Shown here in pieces: positions 36,474 to 47,585 of a stretch of DNA of 64,000 bases. Source of the DNA: Lycorma delicatula (Eukaryota > Arthropoda > Insecta > Hemiptera > Fulgoridae). The DNA lies in assembly GCF_047948215.1 (NCBI RefSeq), contig NC_134463.1, forward strand, positions 59,030,201-59,094,200, written 5' to 3'. How positions within the stretch are numbered: the stretch's first letter is position 1; each line of letters starts with the position of its first letter. The notes below the pieces were generated by a model. The model did not search any database, had not been told where the DNA came from, and was given only the letters and a program-made list of their open reading frames with translations. Both the position numbers and the translations under genes were made by a program.

Positions 36474-37153
36474 ATTATTGTGATCGCGAAAAATTTCGGT
36501 TTTTCAGATTTCAACGGAAATATCCATTTTCACCATCCCTGAATCCATTTTGACTAGTTTCAGCATGACGTCTGAACGTACGTACGTACGTATCTCGCAT
36601 AACTCAAAAACGATTAGCCGTAGGATAGTGAAATTTTTGATTTAGAACTTTTGTAACATCTAGCTTTGCACTCCCCTTTTGTTTGCAATCGACTGGACCA
36701 AAATTGTCCAAAAATTGAAAACAAATGTGGATTTTGGACTATTTCTTAACTGCAATAATAAGCCCTCACTGAGAGCTTTTCAACATATATCATAAGTAAT
36801 ACTTATTTTCATTGGTTCCAGAGTTGTAGCCGAATACAATTTTTATTAATGAAACAATTGGATCTTACAGGGGGAAGACACATCAGTTCGAATCAGACTT
36901 CATCTCCATTTTTTTTAACTTAAATATAATGATTAAAATATATTATGTAATTAAAATATATTAAAATATAATGATTTAAATATAATTATAACTACCGATT
37001 GTAAAAAAAAAATTACGATAAATAACAATAAAAAAAAAGAAATGAAAGAATATCAGAGGTTATTATTGAAATAAAATTTCACGTACTTTTCGTTTAAAAA
37101 AATGTGTACATGTAATAGGCGTACAAGAAAGTCATGTGGGTCCACATCAGATT
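36474..37153 (+). mobile_element. HP1 element copy 5 (short form, left hairpin lost)
   Basis: It starts within ATTGTGATCGCGAAAAATTT, with CGTACGTACGTACGTATCTC, the T-arm CATCAGTTCGAATCAGAC near 36881, and the intact right end CGTACAAGAAAGTCATGTGG and TCCACATCAGA followed by a T-run. Confidence 0.9.
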
Positions 37154-39490
37154 TTTTTTGTATTTTTATGAAGGATATTTACATTTTTTCATTATTTAAT
37201 AAGAATGAATTTTTGGGGGGTAAAGGTTTGCTGTTTTTTCATGTTGAATATTAAAATAGGCCTTTTTAATTCATTTTTCGAAGTAAATTTGTGATTTTTT
37301 ATTGAGAATTGAAAAAATGAAGATTTTGGATAATATTATTTAACTAGAAAAAAAGCAAGCGTATGGCCCGCCGCGAAAATGTTACCTGATTTATGTTTCA
37401 TTACTCATGATTATTTTAAATGTTTTTCCGGTTGTAACTAAACAATGTTCATGAATTTTTAGCGTAATAACAACAAAAAATTTTACAACTAAAGCTTCAA
37501 AATCCTGAACATTTTTAGTTACTTCTTTAGTAGTGATTTTTTTTAACTCAACTGTAGTTCCATTGTTTTCCTTTTTATCCCCAAAACACAAATACAATTC
37601 AGATAAATTCTTCGTATCAAGAAGTATAAATCGTTGAAAAAAATGAACCGTTCATACACTGCGCGCAGCCGCCCGGCGCACCACCATTGGTCCGCTCTGC
37701 GCCAATAGCAGCTAAAATAAAAATATGAGCGCATTCAACAAACAAACGTACGCACCATCCTTTTTTTTTATGGAGAGCGTTTTCTAATAATTTTGTTATT
37801 GAAACCATTAATTTTTTATTATGTTTAAATAATTTGTTACGATTTTACCATAAAACTTTAGATTAGATCTCTCGGTATTTCAAAAATAAACAATTTTCAG
37901 AATTATTGGTATAAGAACTTTTTGTCTTAACATAATCAGTAATAGAAATTCGTAAAATAATTCTGTTACTTCCTGGTAAAATATGTTGCGTATCTTACTC
38001 TATGAAGATGAAATATTTTCTTTGTAAGTTAATTGTCTCCTAAAAAAATTTTTTTCGTTGATTAACAGGAAAAAAAATTCTATTAAAAGTATTACGTTAA
38101 ATAATGTTTCCAATGATCCTTTCATTAACAGAATAAAAAATTCGAATTTAAAGGTCGTAGAGTTCGCTTTGGTGCAATAGGTTAATGGATCTTTCATATA
38201 TATATACGTGTCTGTTTATTATATGCTTGTGTAAAAACTATAATTATTATTATTATTATTATTTTTTTTTTTTACTGGTAATCGTTTTCAATTCTTTTTA
38301 ATGATAAATGTGTTGTAACAGGAAAATATGAGTTGCACTTTTGAAATTATTTAATCAATATCGTTTAAATTTCAGATTGCATCGGTAATTAAAGAAAAAA
38401 AATATTGCCAAATCACTTGTGGGAAATTATACAGAAAAATATATTAATTGTCTGTTAATGCGGTATGAATAAAAAATATTTAACGGATGTTGAATTTATT
38501 TTGATACATTATTAATAGGCTAGTAGATCTGATCTTAACTTATAGTCACCTAATTATTTAATTCAGTTTTAAGTCTAACTTAATTATTTAAAAAAAAAAA
38601 CAACAAATTGTATACAATTTTTACATATTTAATTGTTACTTTCCCGGTTGGTATAATAGTTATAACTTCACAGTATATAAGTAGTATTAAGTCTATAGTT
38701 ATACTTTTTAAATTAATAATTATAATTTTTTAAATACTTGACTACATCAAAAAAATTTTTTTTTTCTTTATGAATGAAAATATTTTAACAATTTGTAATT
38801 TTAATAATCGCTTCTTTTCTAATTACAGATCTATCCATACTTTAATGAAGTAATCTCAAATATATAACTGCATTATATAATTTTGTACACCTGTACGTAA
38901 TGATAATATTCTTTTAAATTATTACATTTTAGATTTTGTGTCTGTGTGTGTGTGTGTGCGCGCGTGCGTGTATGTAAAAGACATACAAGAGAATTTAATA
39001 CGAAACGCTGCCGTTAGGTCATAACCGAACTGTTCCAAGGGTTGGAATCCTAAAACCAGTTTAAAAAAATGTTCTATATGTTTTACTTTTATTAGATTCT
39101 TCGCAGACATAAGTTAGGTCAATATTATATGATTCCATAATGTATTAAAATTTCTAATTAAAATATTTAATTAAATTTAAATTTTCAAATATGACGTATT
39201 AAATTTTCTAAGAGACTAGTAGTTCAGGAAATAGAAAATCAGAAACTTTCTTTGCATCCAATTTTACTTGGTGAATATTATAGTTGATATAGACTAATCT
39301 AAATAGGAAACTTATATTAAAAAAAGGATTTCACAATTTTAAAAACATATAAAAATCTATTAGATAACTTACAGATTCGGGTAAGGTCTCATTTTGTAGC
39401 AAATCAAATTTAGACTGATGTGGTTCATTAGTATCGAATTCGGCCACCAGTGTTGTGTGTTTGCAATGCTCGCTATATGTTTTAACTCCT
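37154..39490. other. AT-rich non-coding stretch
   Basis: No convincing gene. The frames between 37391 and 37808 overlap a GC-rich promoter-like patch. A TG-then-CG microsatellite lies at about 38942-38963 and an ATT microsatellite at about 38243-38263. Confidence 0.5.
37655..37745. promoter_or_regulatory. GC-rich patch with two facing CCAAT boxes
   Basis: ATTGG (37686-37690) and CCAAT (37702-37706) face each other across CG-rich sequence, next to GCGCGCAGCCGCCCGGCGCA. This resembles a small promoter core, but no downstream ORF or TATA box at the right spacing is obvious. Speculative. Confidence 0.25.
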
Positions 39491-39632
39491 TTTTTCTGTT
39501 TAACCTCCAGGACCACCGTTAGGTATTGCTTCAGAGAATGAGATGAACAATTTGTAGCGTGTGTGAAAATGCCATGCCTAACCGGGATTCGAACGTGGGA
39601 CCTCCGGATGAAAGGCCGAGGGTAGGGAGCCT
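39491..39632 (-). mobile_element. SINE-B copy 3
   Basis: In reverse orientation: tail complement TGTTTAACCTCCAGGACC then GTTAGGTATTGCTTC, body ATGCCATGCCTAACCGGGAT, B-box complement GGGATTCGAAC, and GGACCTCCGGATGAAAGGCC. It is notable because its tail includes the full CTGTTTAACCTCC end that is otherwise typical of SINE-A. Confidence 0.85.
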
Positions 39633-39684
39633 CCTAGTAGGCGTGCCATTTACTCTTGACACCAAATCTTTGTTGAGTTACGTT

Positions 39685-40080
39685 GTTATGTTAATCATAC
39701 AAAATCACCGGACGCCTAAGCGTCCTTGAAGCTGTTGTCAAATAACAAAGAAAGTTTTGATCGTAATTCGTAGAATTCATCTCAACGTGTGTCACATGAG
39801 ACTGGCATTCCACAAATGACTGTTTGGCGCGTACTGTATAAACGATTGCACTTGAAGCCGTACAAACTAACACATTACAGATGAGGACAAAGTTGCTGAT
39901 CTGCAGTTTTGTATGGAATTGATGGATAGAATGGCAAACAACTATACATTTTTTAAACAACGTAATTTTTAGTGGAGTCAACTACCGAGTATGGGGTAGC
40001 GAAAACCCTCATGAAAATTTGCAGAACATTCATAGTAACCCTGAGTTGGATGGTAATGACCAAAATGAACTGTTTAATAA
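39685..40080 (+). pseudogene. mariner-family transposase fragment (degenerate)
   Basis: Conceptual reading in shifting frames recovers the helix-turn-helix region (THETGIPQMTVWRVL-like, near 39800-39850; the sequence reads SHETGIPQ) and the approach to the DDE domain (RVWGSENPHE, near 39990-40013). An in-frame stop lies before the HTH, and the segment around the first catalytic Asp is deleted: FSG runs straight into VNYRVWG. It belongs to the same group of Tc1/mariner transposases as the copies at 46.4 and 54.1 kb. Non-functional. The long minus-strand ORF 39691-39981 is its shadow. Confidence 0.75.
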
Positions 40081-40199
40081 TGTGACCATTTATTTTATTG
40101 TACAAGAAAGAAATCGAGTTAACTTTTATTATAACACGACAACTTATGGAAAATTAAAATTTAACACTTGTAAGAAGACAAAGTGTAAAATAGAATGAA

Positions 40200-40455
40200 T
40201 TGTTGGTAAAGGGCAAGTTAAGTGTATATACGCATACGCACGAGAATGCTTCGACTACAACCTGTACATGCGAGAAGGGCTTTTGGGTGGTGTGAGGGGA
40301 TGATACCAGACGAGACGAGACGGAGAAGGCGGGTAATGTGATGACGTCATAAGCGTATCTAGCTAGCTAGGGAAAAGGTCAAATGTGTAGTACAGGGCGG
40401 CGGCGCGGGTGGTTCAGTAATTTAAGGGGAGTTGGTACAACAAGCCTGGAGTTGA
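40200..40455. promoter_or_regulatory. GC-rich segment with a CRE palindrome
   Basis: It contains the perfect ATGACGTCAT (40341-40350), AGACGAGACGAGACGGAG, TAGCTAGCTAG and GGGCGGCGGCGCGGG. GC content is well above the flanks. It may be a promoter, an exon or a mobile-element relic. No ORF begins from it. Confidence 0.3.
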
Positions 40456-40804
40456 ACTACTCCGTTTAACATATGTATACCTGTTCCCTCTACATCAATA
40501 ATTCACTTTAATCAGGTTAGAATTTATAAAAAATAAAATGGCACACAATGACAACAAACTTGTTGGGTTAATTTTAAATATAGTACGAGTATATCAGTAA
40601 ATGTTCCCAAAGTACAACCTAATATTTATTTACATTATATCTATTATAATATGAATCTGTTGCAATGAAAAGGTCAATAATCAGGAGGGCATGCGTAATA
40701 TTTTTTTCACATTTTCGACATAAAAATCCTTTGTCTAGTAAAAAATAGAGAGCCCTAGTAAATCTAGGGCTTATAACTTGATAAGCTTAATATATAATTT
40801 ATAT
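40456..40804. other. non-coding stretch
   Basis: It contains a perfect small stem-loop, AGCCCTAG (40751-40758) with CTAGGGCT (40764-40771). Nothing else is seen. Confidence 0.5.
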
Positions 40805-40920
40805 TAAGTGGTAGCGTCTCGGCCTTTCATTCTTAAGGTCCCTTGTTCGATTCCTAGTCAGACATGACATTTTTCACACACGACAAAATTAATTTATGAT
40901 TCATCTAGTAAATGTAAGAG
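40805..40920 (+). mobile_element. SINE-B copy 4
   Basis: GTGGTAGCGTCTCGGCCTTT, B box TTGTTCGATTCCTAG, CAGACATGACATTTTTCAC. The head start and the tail are decayed. Confidence 0.82.
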
Positions 40921-42426
40921 GGAAAATGCCAGTTCTTATTATTATATAAATAAATAAATATGTATATTTTAATTGTAATTATATTTAACCCATTTCAAAT
41001 GGACAGCTAAATTTCTAGTGATTTTTTTTATCACTTCTACGGGATACCAAAGATAAGATTTTATTAAACCGCGAAGTGGTTCTATATACGATTTTATTTT
41101 TTATGTTATTCACCGGAGTATAATTATTTGACTTGTTTTTTTTTTATTATTAAAATTTGACTGTTTTTATTAAATTTTGCTGTTCTCCATTCCTTTCTAT
41201 TCTGTGCGAATCATAAGATCTCATCATATTTACTATAGCATAGATTCTGAATTAGCAGTTTCTTTATACACTCCATTCCTCTTCCTAGAAAGATTTTACC
41301 TTCTACACAAATTTGTCGAACAAATATAATAATAACTTTTCAATAAAATCTATCGCTGAAAAAAAAAAAACGACAAAAAATCAATAATAAACTATCCTTG
41401 GTTTTTAAATATGTTCATTCTGTTTTAAGTTAATTAAAATGCTTTTAACTAAATACGGATGTATTGTTAACGCTCGTATTACCTCGTACAAAAACGGACT
41501 GAAATTCATTTATTTTTCTTTAAATTTATTTTAGTAACATGTTTAATAGAAAATTCGTAAATAGTTTTTCCAATATATCCGTTAAGGAAATATCCCAATA
41601 TTTTGGATTTTCATCCTTGTCACCCTTCTGATATTCTTGAAACACTATCAAGTCTTTAAAATATTTTGGTTTAAAATTTATCCGATAAATGTGATTTGAT
41701 TTGATATTTTTCAAGTATTACGGTCGAAAGTTCGAAGCCTGACATATAAATGGCGCAAATAAGACCAAATGAGTATGATATTTTTGAAGTGTGATCCTGT
41801 AGTAGGTGTGTTGCAAAGTTTCAGATGGATGCATTTAATTTGGCGGAAGTTATTTCGAGGCAGTCAATTATGGCCCACCAGTGTCTAAATAAACTTTTCT
41901 CACTGAATTAGGTTTACCTGGAGATCGCAATATTGAAGCACACACCATTTCCTCTTTTCTTTCAATAGATAAGCTGTATTTTTTAACTACACTGCCAGTT
42001 TCCAACAACAAACACTTTTAATTAGGAATTGATATTTTCGTTGATGGATTAACATTAGGAATTCAGCTGTGAATTATCATATGGAGGAAGGCGATAATAA
42101 TTTTTATAAGTAGAAATGTTTGCCGAAATATTTGCACGGGTGGCATCCGGACAGAGGCCAAACTGATGACTGTGATGTGTTATCAGGTTTCGAGGATTTA
42201 ATAGATGATATTCGGTAAAGCCCATCAGGACTAAGAACGCAGGGGTGGTGTAGCGACCGGGATCAGGATGCTTATTTGTGGTGATGGATAAAGCAAACAA
42301 GTTATAACTTTTTCTATTTAAAAAAGAAAAAAAGGATAAAATTGAAAGTTTAATTCCAACGGACATACAATAGATACCACTTCAAAGTATTCTTCTCTTT
42401 AATTTTAAAATAATATAAAAATATCG
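40921..42426. other. AT-rich non-coding stretch
   Basis: Minus frames 41526-41714 and 42055-42366 have no recognised motif. Nothing else supports a gene. Confidence 0.5.
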
Positions 42427-43275
42427 GCTGCCTTTTAAACGTGGTCATACCCATTCAAGATAATGAACGCTTGGAACATCCAAATACCACTACGACCGAC
42501 GAAATCGTCACAAAAATCCACAATGACGTATTAGATGATCGCCGAATGAAGATACGCCAACTTGTTTACGTCTAAAACATTTGGAAATCTCTGACACGTA
42601 ACTATATTTTATACGATGTTTTGGATATGAAAAAACTTTCCGCTCAATAGGTACCAAGTTTGTTTATGGTGGACCAAAGACGCACACTTCTCGATCGATT
42701 GTTGTTTATGTTTAAGGTCGATTCGATTGCACACATCTCCAGGGTGTTTAGACTTAAATGCAATGCCAATGAGATTCTTCGACGTGTTATAACAGTACGT
42801 GAAACATGGATTCATCATTACACGCCACAGTCTGAATAGCAATCCAAACAGTGGTTAAGAGCAGGTAAAAGCGTGCCAAAGAAAGTGAAAACGATTTCAT
42901 TCTGGTAAAGTCATGGTTATACATTTTTTTTGGATTCTTGTGGCATGGTGCTCATAAAATATCTGGTAAAAGGCAGGACTATCAGTTGGACGTATACAGT
43001 TCATTATTGAACCGATTGAAGTGTACTATTTAAGCTAATCAGCCTTTTCAGCCTCTTTTGGCTGAAAAGAGATTGAACTTTAACCACAATAATTCGTCTG
43101 TATATATGTCTCGGGTTGCTGTTGCAAACCTCCACCACTTACGCTTTGAAATGCTTCGACGTGCGCCATATTCACTCGATTTCGTTCTCAGCCATTACTT
43201 CCTCTTCTCAAACTTTGAAAAAATGGCTCGCGACGAAGATCAAATGATGGGGTCAAACTTGAGACAACATTTCTT
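42427..43275 (+). pseudogene. mariner transposase pseudogene (SETMAR-like group)
   Basis: Ordered fragments of a mariner transposase can be read across several frames: a helix-turn-helix part (DDRRMKIRQLV, near 42535), VLDMKKLSA (near 42620), TVRETWIHHYTPQSE (near 42795-42838), MVLIKYL-like (near 42948), then VYMSRVAVANLH (near 43097) and PYSLDFVLSHYFLFS (near 43172). All three catalytic acids are altered: VDET reads VRET, HHDN reads NHNN, and SDYFLF reads SHYFLF. Several frameshifts and stops are present. Dead copy; the 87-aa frame at 43058-43321 is its C-terminal part. Confidence 0.85.
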
Positions 43276-43306
43276 ATTTTGCAGAGTAAGACAAATTGCA
43301 TTTTAT

Positions 43307-43453
43307 TATCGCTATCCTTAGTTCAGATATAACGGGATCACTTAATAACAGGGTTGTTTAACAGTTTTTAAAATTTCCCTTTACAAAGATTCTTTTAAAT
43401 TTGTTCGAAATATTCTGGAATTCTTTATCATCATGTATTAAATAAAACGTCGT
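43307..43453. repeat. 147-bp direct repeat, unit 1
   Basis: Aligned without gaps to 43658-43804, differing at two positions (C/G in GGATCACTTAAT and G/T in AAATTTGTTCG). The near-identity points to a recent local duplication. It overlaps the end of the mariner reading. Confidence 0.95.
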
Positions 43454-43657
43454 ATTAAAAAAAAAAAAACTGGGAAATCATCGATCAAATGAATCGAATC
43501 GTGACTTCGTTAAAAAATTAAAAAATTCAGACAAATTATTATTTTCATTGTCAGGCCGAGAACTTTCCGATCAGGCCTAATTGAATGAACAACGGAATCG
43601 AAACCTTCTTGTAAAATTTGTACCTTGTGTGTTCTCTACCTGAAGACCTTTTATTTT

Positions 43658-43804
43658 TATCGCTATCCTTAGTTCAGATATAACGGGATCAGTTAATAAC
43701 AGGGTTGTTTAACAGTTTTTAAAATTTCCCTTTACAAAGATTCTTTTAAATTTTTTCGAAATATTCTGGAATTCTTTATCATCATGTATTAAATAAAACG
43801 TCGT
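43658..43804. repeat. 147-bp direct repeat, unit 2
   Basis: Second unit of the 98.6%-identical pair, 351 bp downstream of unit 1. About 200 bp of unrelated sequence lies between them. Confidence 0.95.
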
Positions 43805-44400
43805 GCAACTTAAGAACACAGTCAGCACTACCAACACTTTTTAGATACTTAAAAGTGCTGCAGAAAGGACTCTGATTCAACTGTAACATAGTATTATATG
43901 ATTTTTCGAGCACTTGGATTTTGCATACTTAGATTATTGTTGTGCGTTGATTGCAGAGAGACCGACTCAGAAATATTAAATCCTATTCTTAGATAAATCC
44001 AATAAATCTTTTGGAATAAGTATCAGCTGTCTCGTTTGTAAGTTAATGATGATAGATATATTTTTTTTAAATACACATATATGTTTTCATTTCTTATTTA
44101 TTATACTATGTATATTTTCTAATATGTAATTGTGCAATGTTAACTTATTCACAAGGTTAATTGTAAGTACTACAATTTATTACTGAAATACTTTTTTTAT
44201 TGCTATTGCTTTTTTTTATAATTTTTTTTTATGAGAGAACTTCCCATGCAAGTTTCACTTTAATAATTCTACTGTTAGTGAGCCATCTTTGAATAGTATA
44301 TATTTTTTTCTATGATGAATAGTGAACCTTTTGCTTTTTTTTTTACTAAAATCGTTACTTTTTTTTTTGTAAAATTTCTTTAACGTAAAAAAAATATCGT
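43805..44400. other. AT-rich non-coding stretch
   Basis: T-rich runs; no gene is recognised. Confidence 0.6.
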
Positions 44401-44404
44401 TCTT

Positions 44405-44825
44405 CATTTAACCTACTTAATTATTTTTTAATTAAAGAGAACTAGAAATATATTTTTTGATCGAACCATTGCTAGAATCAATCTAATGAGGAATGTTTTC
44501 CCAGTTCCTCCTGGCGCATCCAAGAAGAAGGTTCCCCCAACTCCGTCATTTATCATTTGCATTATGCGATCATAAACGCCTTTCTGTTCACGCGTTATTT
44601 TGGGAATGTTTGATTGGACATACGACTGAAGATCACCAATGTTGTAACTCTGTTCACGGCGTAAATCCACATCAAATGAAGCAATCGCAGTTCGGGTGGG
44701 TGCTGGCATTCCCAATTGACTATGAACTTTATTTGCTAAGACACTTCTTCTTCAATATTTATCAATGCTTTGTTGTAAATGCCTTCTGTAAATTCAGACT
44801 AAAGTGAATATTTAACCTAACAAAG
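44405..44825 (-). pseudogene. Helitron RepHel helicase fragment (Pif1-like)
   Basis: The 95-codon frame at 44428-44715 contains a Walker A motif in FFLDAPGGTGKTFLI, preceded by TREQKGVYDRIM; this is the start of the Pif1-like helicase domain of Helitron RepHel proteins. An upstream reading in a shifted frame (EFTEGIYNKALINIEEEV, about 44770-44825) belongs to the same protein, so a frameshift separates them. The protein stops just after the Walker A helix. No Rep/HUH nuclease part and no other helicase motifs are present. It is a remnant of an autonomous element. Confidence 0.85.
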
Positions 44826-44989
44826 GATTGTTTGGTCATTATGTAGGGATATTATTTTCTGTGTATTTGGTTATTTCGACTTTTTTTGTTTGCATCTGGG
44901 CTATAAGAAAGTTGGTTGTTTTAATTTATTTATTGTAAGTCATCCTTCTTAGTGGCTTTTATTTTTGTTTTGATGTTTTTTTGTTGTTT
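44826..44989. other. non-coding sequence beside the Helitron remnant
   Basis: No gene is recognised; it may be part of the same old insertion. Confidence 0.4.
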
Positions 44990-45310
44990 TTTTTAAATAA
45001 AATACAGATGTTTTAGCTGTTAAATATAATTCAAAGAAATTTGTTACTTAATCAGTTGTGATTTTGTTTACATTGGCAACGGCCATACGGGCTCTTTGTG
45101 ATTGGTCGTTGTGTTTGACAGCGGCCATATTGCATTGATCTGATTGGTTTTCCTTTGTTTACATTTCCATCTGATTTATTAGCCTCTTATTTATTAAAAA
45201 ACTGTACAAATTAAAAATAGATAGATAGATTTATTAAAAAGAGATGAAAACAATCTTTGATGCGAGTTATATATCGTGCTAAATTTTTTTTATCGTGTTT
45301 TTTTTTTTTT
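44990..45310. repeat. tandem duplication unit 1
   Basis: Unit 1 of a two-unit tandem repeat: ATAAAATACAGATGTTTT, GGTCGTTGTGTTTGACAGCG, TTGCATTGATCTGATTGG, ATAGATAGATAGATTTATTA, ACAATCTTTGATGCG and TATATCGTGCTAAA all recur in the next unit. Confidence 0.88.
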
Positions 45311-45545
45311 TTAATAAAATACAGATGTTTTTAAGCTATTAAATATAATTTAAAGAAATTTGGTCGTTGTGTTTGACAGCGGCCATCTTGCATTGATCTG
45401 ATTGGTTTTCCATTGTTTACATTTCCAAATTAAAAATAGATAGATAGATTTATTAAAAATAGATGAAAACAATCTTTGATGCGGAAATCTTTTATATATC
45501 GTGCTAAAATTTGAGCTCAATCGGTGCAGAACATTTTGAGTTTTT
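45311..45545. repeat. tandem duplication unit 2
   Basis: The same ordered words as unit 1, with internal deletions (about 65 bp before GGTCGTTG and about 45 bp after ACATTTCC). It continues into GAGCTCAATCGGTGCAGAAC and a TA microsatellite, wording I associate with insect non-autonomous elements. Confidence 0.85.
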
Positions 45546-45570
45546 GAAGCCGTACACAAACAAACTTAAC

Positions 45571-45571
<1 letters not shown>

Positions 45572-45616
<45 letters not shown>
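45572..45616. repeat. (TA)n microsatellite
   Basis: More than twenty TA units directly after the tandem duplication. Confidence 0.95.
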
Positions 45617-45618
<2 letters not shown>

Positions 45619-46215
45619 CCCACGCTCAGTATGTCCGTAAAATAATATGACGGGTTTTCAAATAGTCTATAGTTTTGGAACAAAGCATGACAGAGACTTG
45701 ACGTATACGTCAAAATCAAGAGAAACTTTCCAAGAATCTAACTTATTCAGTTAATTTTGATAAAGTTCCTTTAGTTTCTCTACCGACATTATGAAGCTAT
45801 TCAGCCTTTGTACCGAATTCAAATCGTTTAATTTTGTCCTGTAGATAAATGCTATGTAAAACGTGAATTTTAATCTAATTATTGGTTAGCTGAACTTTCA
45901 TTATTTATATTTTGTTTATTTCTCTGTTTGTTAATATAAGGTCTGTTTTGGAATGATTTTAATGCGATACGAAATATTTTTTACTAAAATCAGTTTGAAA
46001 TATCTCAGTGTTTTGTGACGTGATTGATTTCATACGTCTATATTACCGTAAATTTAAACGGATTTAAGAATATTTATTATATTATAATTCTTTATCAGTA
46101 ATAATTTTTGATTTTTTCCCTGTATCTAGTAAAATCTTTTATACTTACAGTTTAATTATTTTCATCTATTTCCATTGTGTGACTTTTAGATCAACCGTCT
46201 ATGTACGCGAAAGAC
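45617..46215. other. AT-rich non-coding stretch
   Basis: No gene or repeat is recognised. Confidence 0.6.
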
Positions 46216-46366
46216 CATTGATTCTCAAACGTTTTCGCCCACCGCCAACATTAAGAATCAAAAGTTTTCTAGCGCCCCCCAAAATTTTTAAACTTACCAT
46301 CTGTTAAAAATAATAATTGCAATTGCTGCTTTAGATCCGCTCTTAAAAACAGCAATTGCAATTGCT

Positions 46367-47585
46367 ACCAGCTACGAGTAGCACACACGATTTAGTTAAA
46401 AATGCCGTGCAACAGGTTCGATTCCAAATGCAAAACGAGATAGGCAACCTTCCGTTAGGACTTCGCAGGCCATTGCCGATATTGAAAGGAGAATTACTGC
46501 CGATCAAAAAAAAATCACTTCGCAACAATCTGGTGCTAAATACACATCTTTTTGTAAAATACTTCATGAATTAAAATTGAAACCTACCGCGTTACAACTG
46601 TGCAACAACTGAAAGAGACAGACAAACCGAAACGGCTCGATTATAGCAACTGGCTTCTTAAAAACATTGTTGGTGGACACATAGACCCGATGTCGTATTT
46701 CATGTCAGACGGGGCACGGTTTCATTTACCCGACCACGTTAATTTGCAGAACAGCAGGTACTGCATGGTGAACCCACCGGGTTGGTCTAGTGGTGAACGC
46801 TTCTTCCCAAATCAGCTGATTTGGAAGTCGAGAGTTCCAGCGTTCAAGTTCTAGTAAAGCCAGCTATTTTTACACGGATTTGAATACTAGATCGTGGATA
46901 CCGTTGTTATCGTGGTGGTTGGGTTTCAATTAACCACACATCTCAGGAATGGTCGAACTGAGAATGTATAAGACTACACTTCATTCACACTCATACATAT
47001 CATCCTCATTCATCCTCTGAAGTATTATCTAAACGATAGTTACCGGAGGCTAAACAGGAAGAAAGATTGAAAGGTATTGGATGGCGAAGAAATTTCACGA
47101 GATAAATATTTGAGCGTCCAGTTCACGATAAGAAAATCGATGTTTGATGTGCCGTTTCCGGTAATCGTATAGTGGGACCAATATTTTTTGACCGGACTGT
47201 CAATACACAAGTTTACCTCACAATTTTCGAAGAATTCTACGCGCAATTAACCAATAATGAAAAAGAAAACAGCTTCTTTCAACAAGATGGAGCAACGTGT
47301 CACATATCAAACGTTTCTCTGAATTGCGTTCATGTAGCTTTCACAAATGGTCACAATGGTCCATGTTCCCCAGAGTTGTTTATTTATGATTTTTTCTTTT
47401 GGGACTACTTAAAGGAGAGATTTTATGCATATAATCCCCACAAATTGATGAACTGAAGGTGAACATTCAATGAGAAGTCGACGCAATTGACAACTTTTTG
47501 CGTCAGACGACTCTCAATATTATCAGTCGAGCTCAAAAGTGCATCGATTCCTGGAGGGGTCATTTTGAATATCTTTTGTAAGAAT
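46367..47585 (+). pseudogene. mariner-family transposase, frameshifted and split by SINE-A
   Basis: The N-terminal part reads in shifting frames (TSQAIADIERRITADQKK near 46460-46512, then ILHELKLKPTALQL). The frame 46600-46770 has SNWLLKNIVGGHIDPMSY and the first catalytic Asp in FMSDGARFHL. After a SINE-A insertion it resumes at about 47085, and the frame 47172-47456 has FFQQDGATCHIS (second Asp) and IYDFFFWDYLKER (third Asp). All three catalytic acids are therefore present, but frameshifts, stops and the SINE destroy the frame. It is a Tc1/mariner-type transposase. Confidence 0.88.
46757..47084 (+). mobile_element. SINE-A copy 7 inside mariner, with target-site duplication
   Basis: GGTACTGCATGG (46757-46768) and GGTATTGGATGG (47073-47084) flank the SINE, 12 bp with two mismatches. 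The head CCACCGGGTTGGTCTAGTGG begins at 46774; the tail ends GGAGGCTAAACAGGAAGAAA. The insertion splits the transposase between its first and second catalytic Asp. Confidence 0.93.

Noticed and set aside
37543..37808. Two minus-strand frames through the GC patch
   Set aside because: Overlapping frames of equal quality; no domain. The patch is better listed as a possible regulatory segment.
39691..39981. 96-aa minus-strand frame
   Set aside because: Shadow of the mariner remnant, which reads on the plus strand.
43307..43804. Solo LTRs of a tiny LTR element
   Set aside because: The 147-bp units do not start TG and end CA, and the 200-bp spacer has no primer-binding site or polypurine tract.
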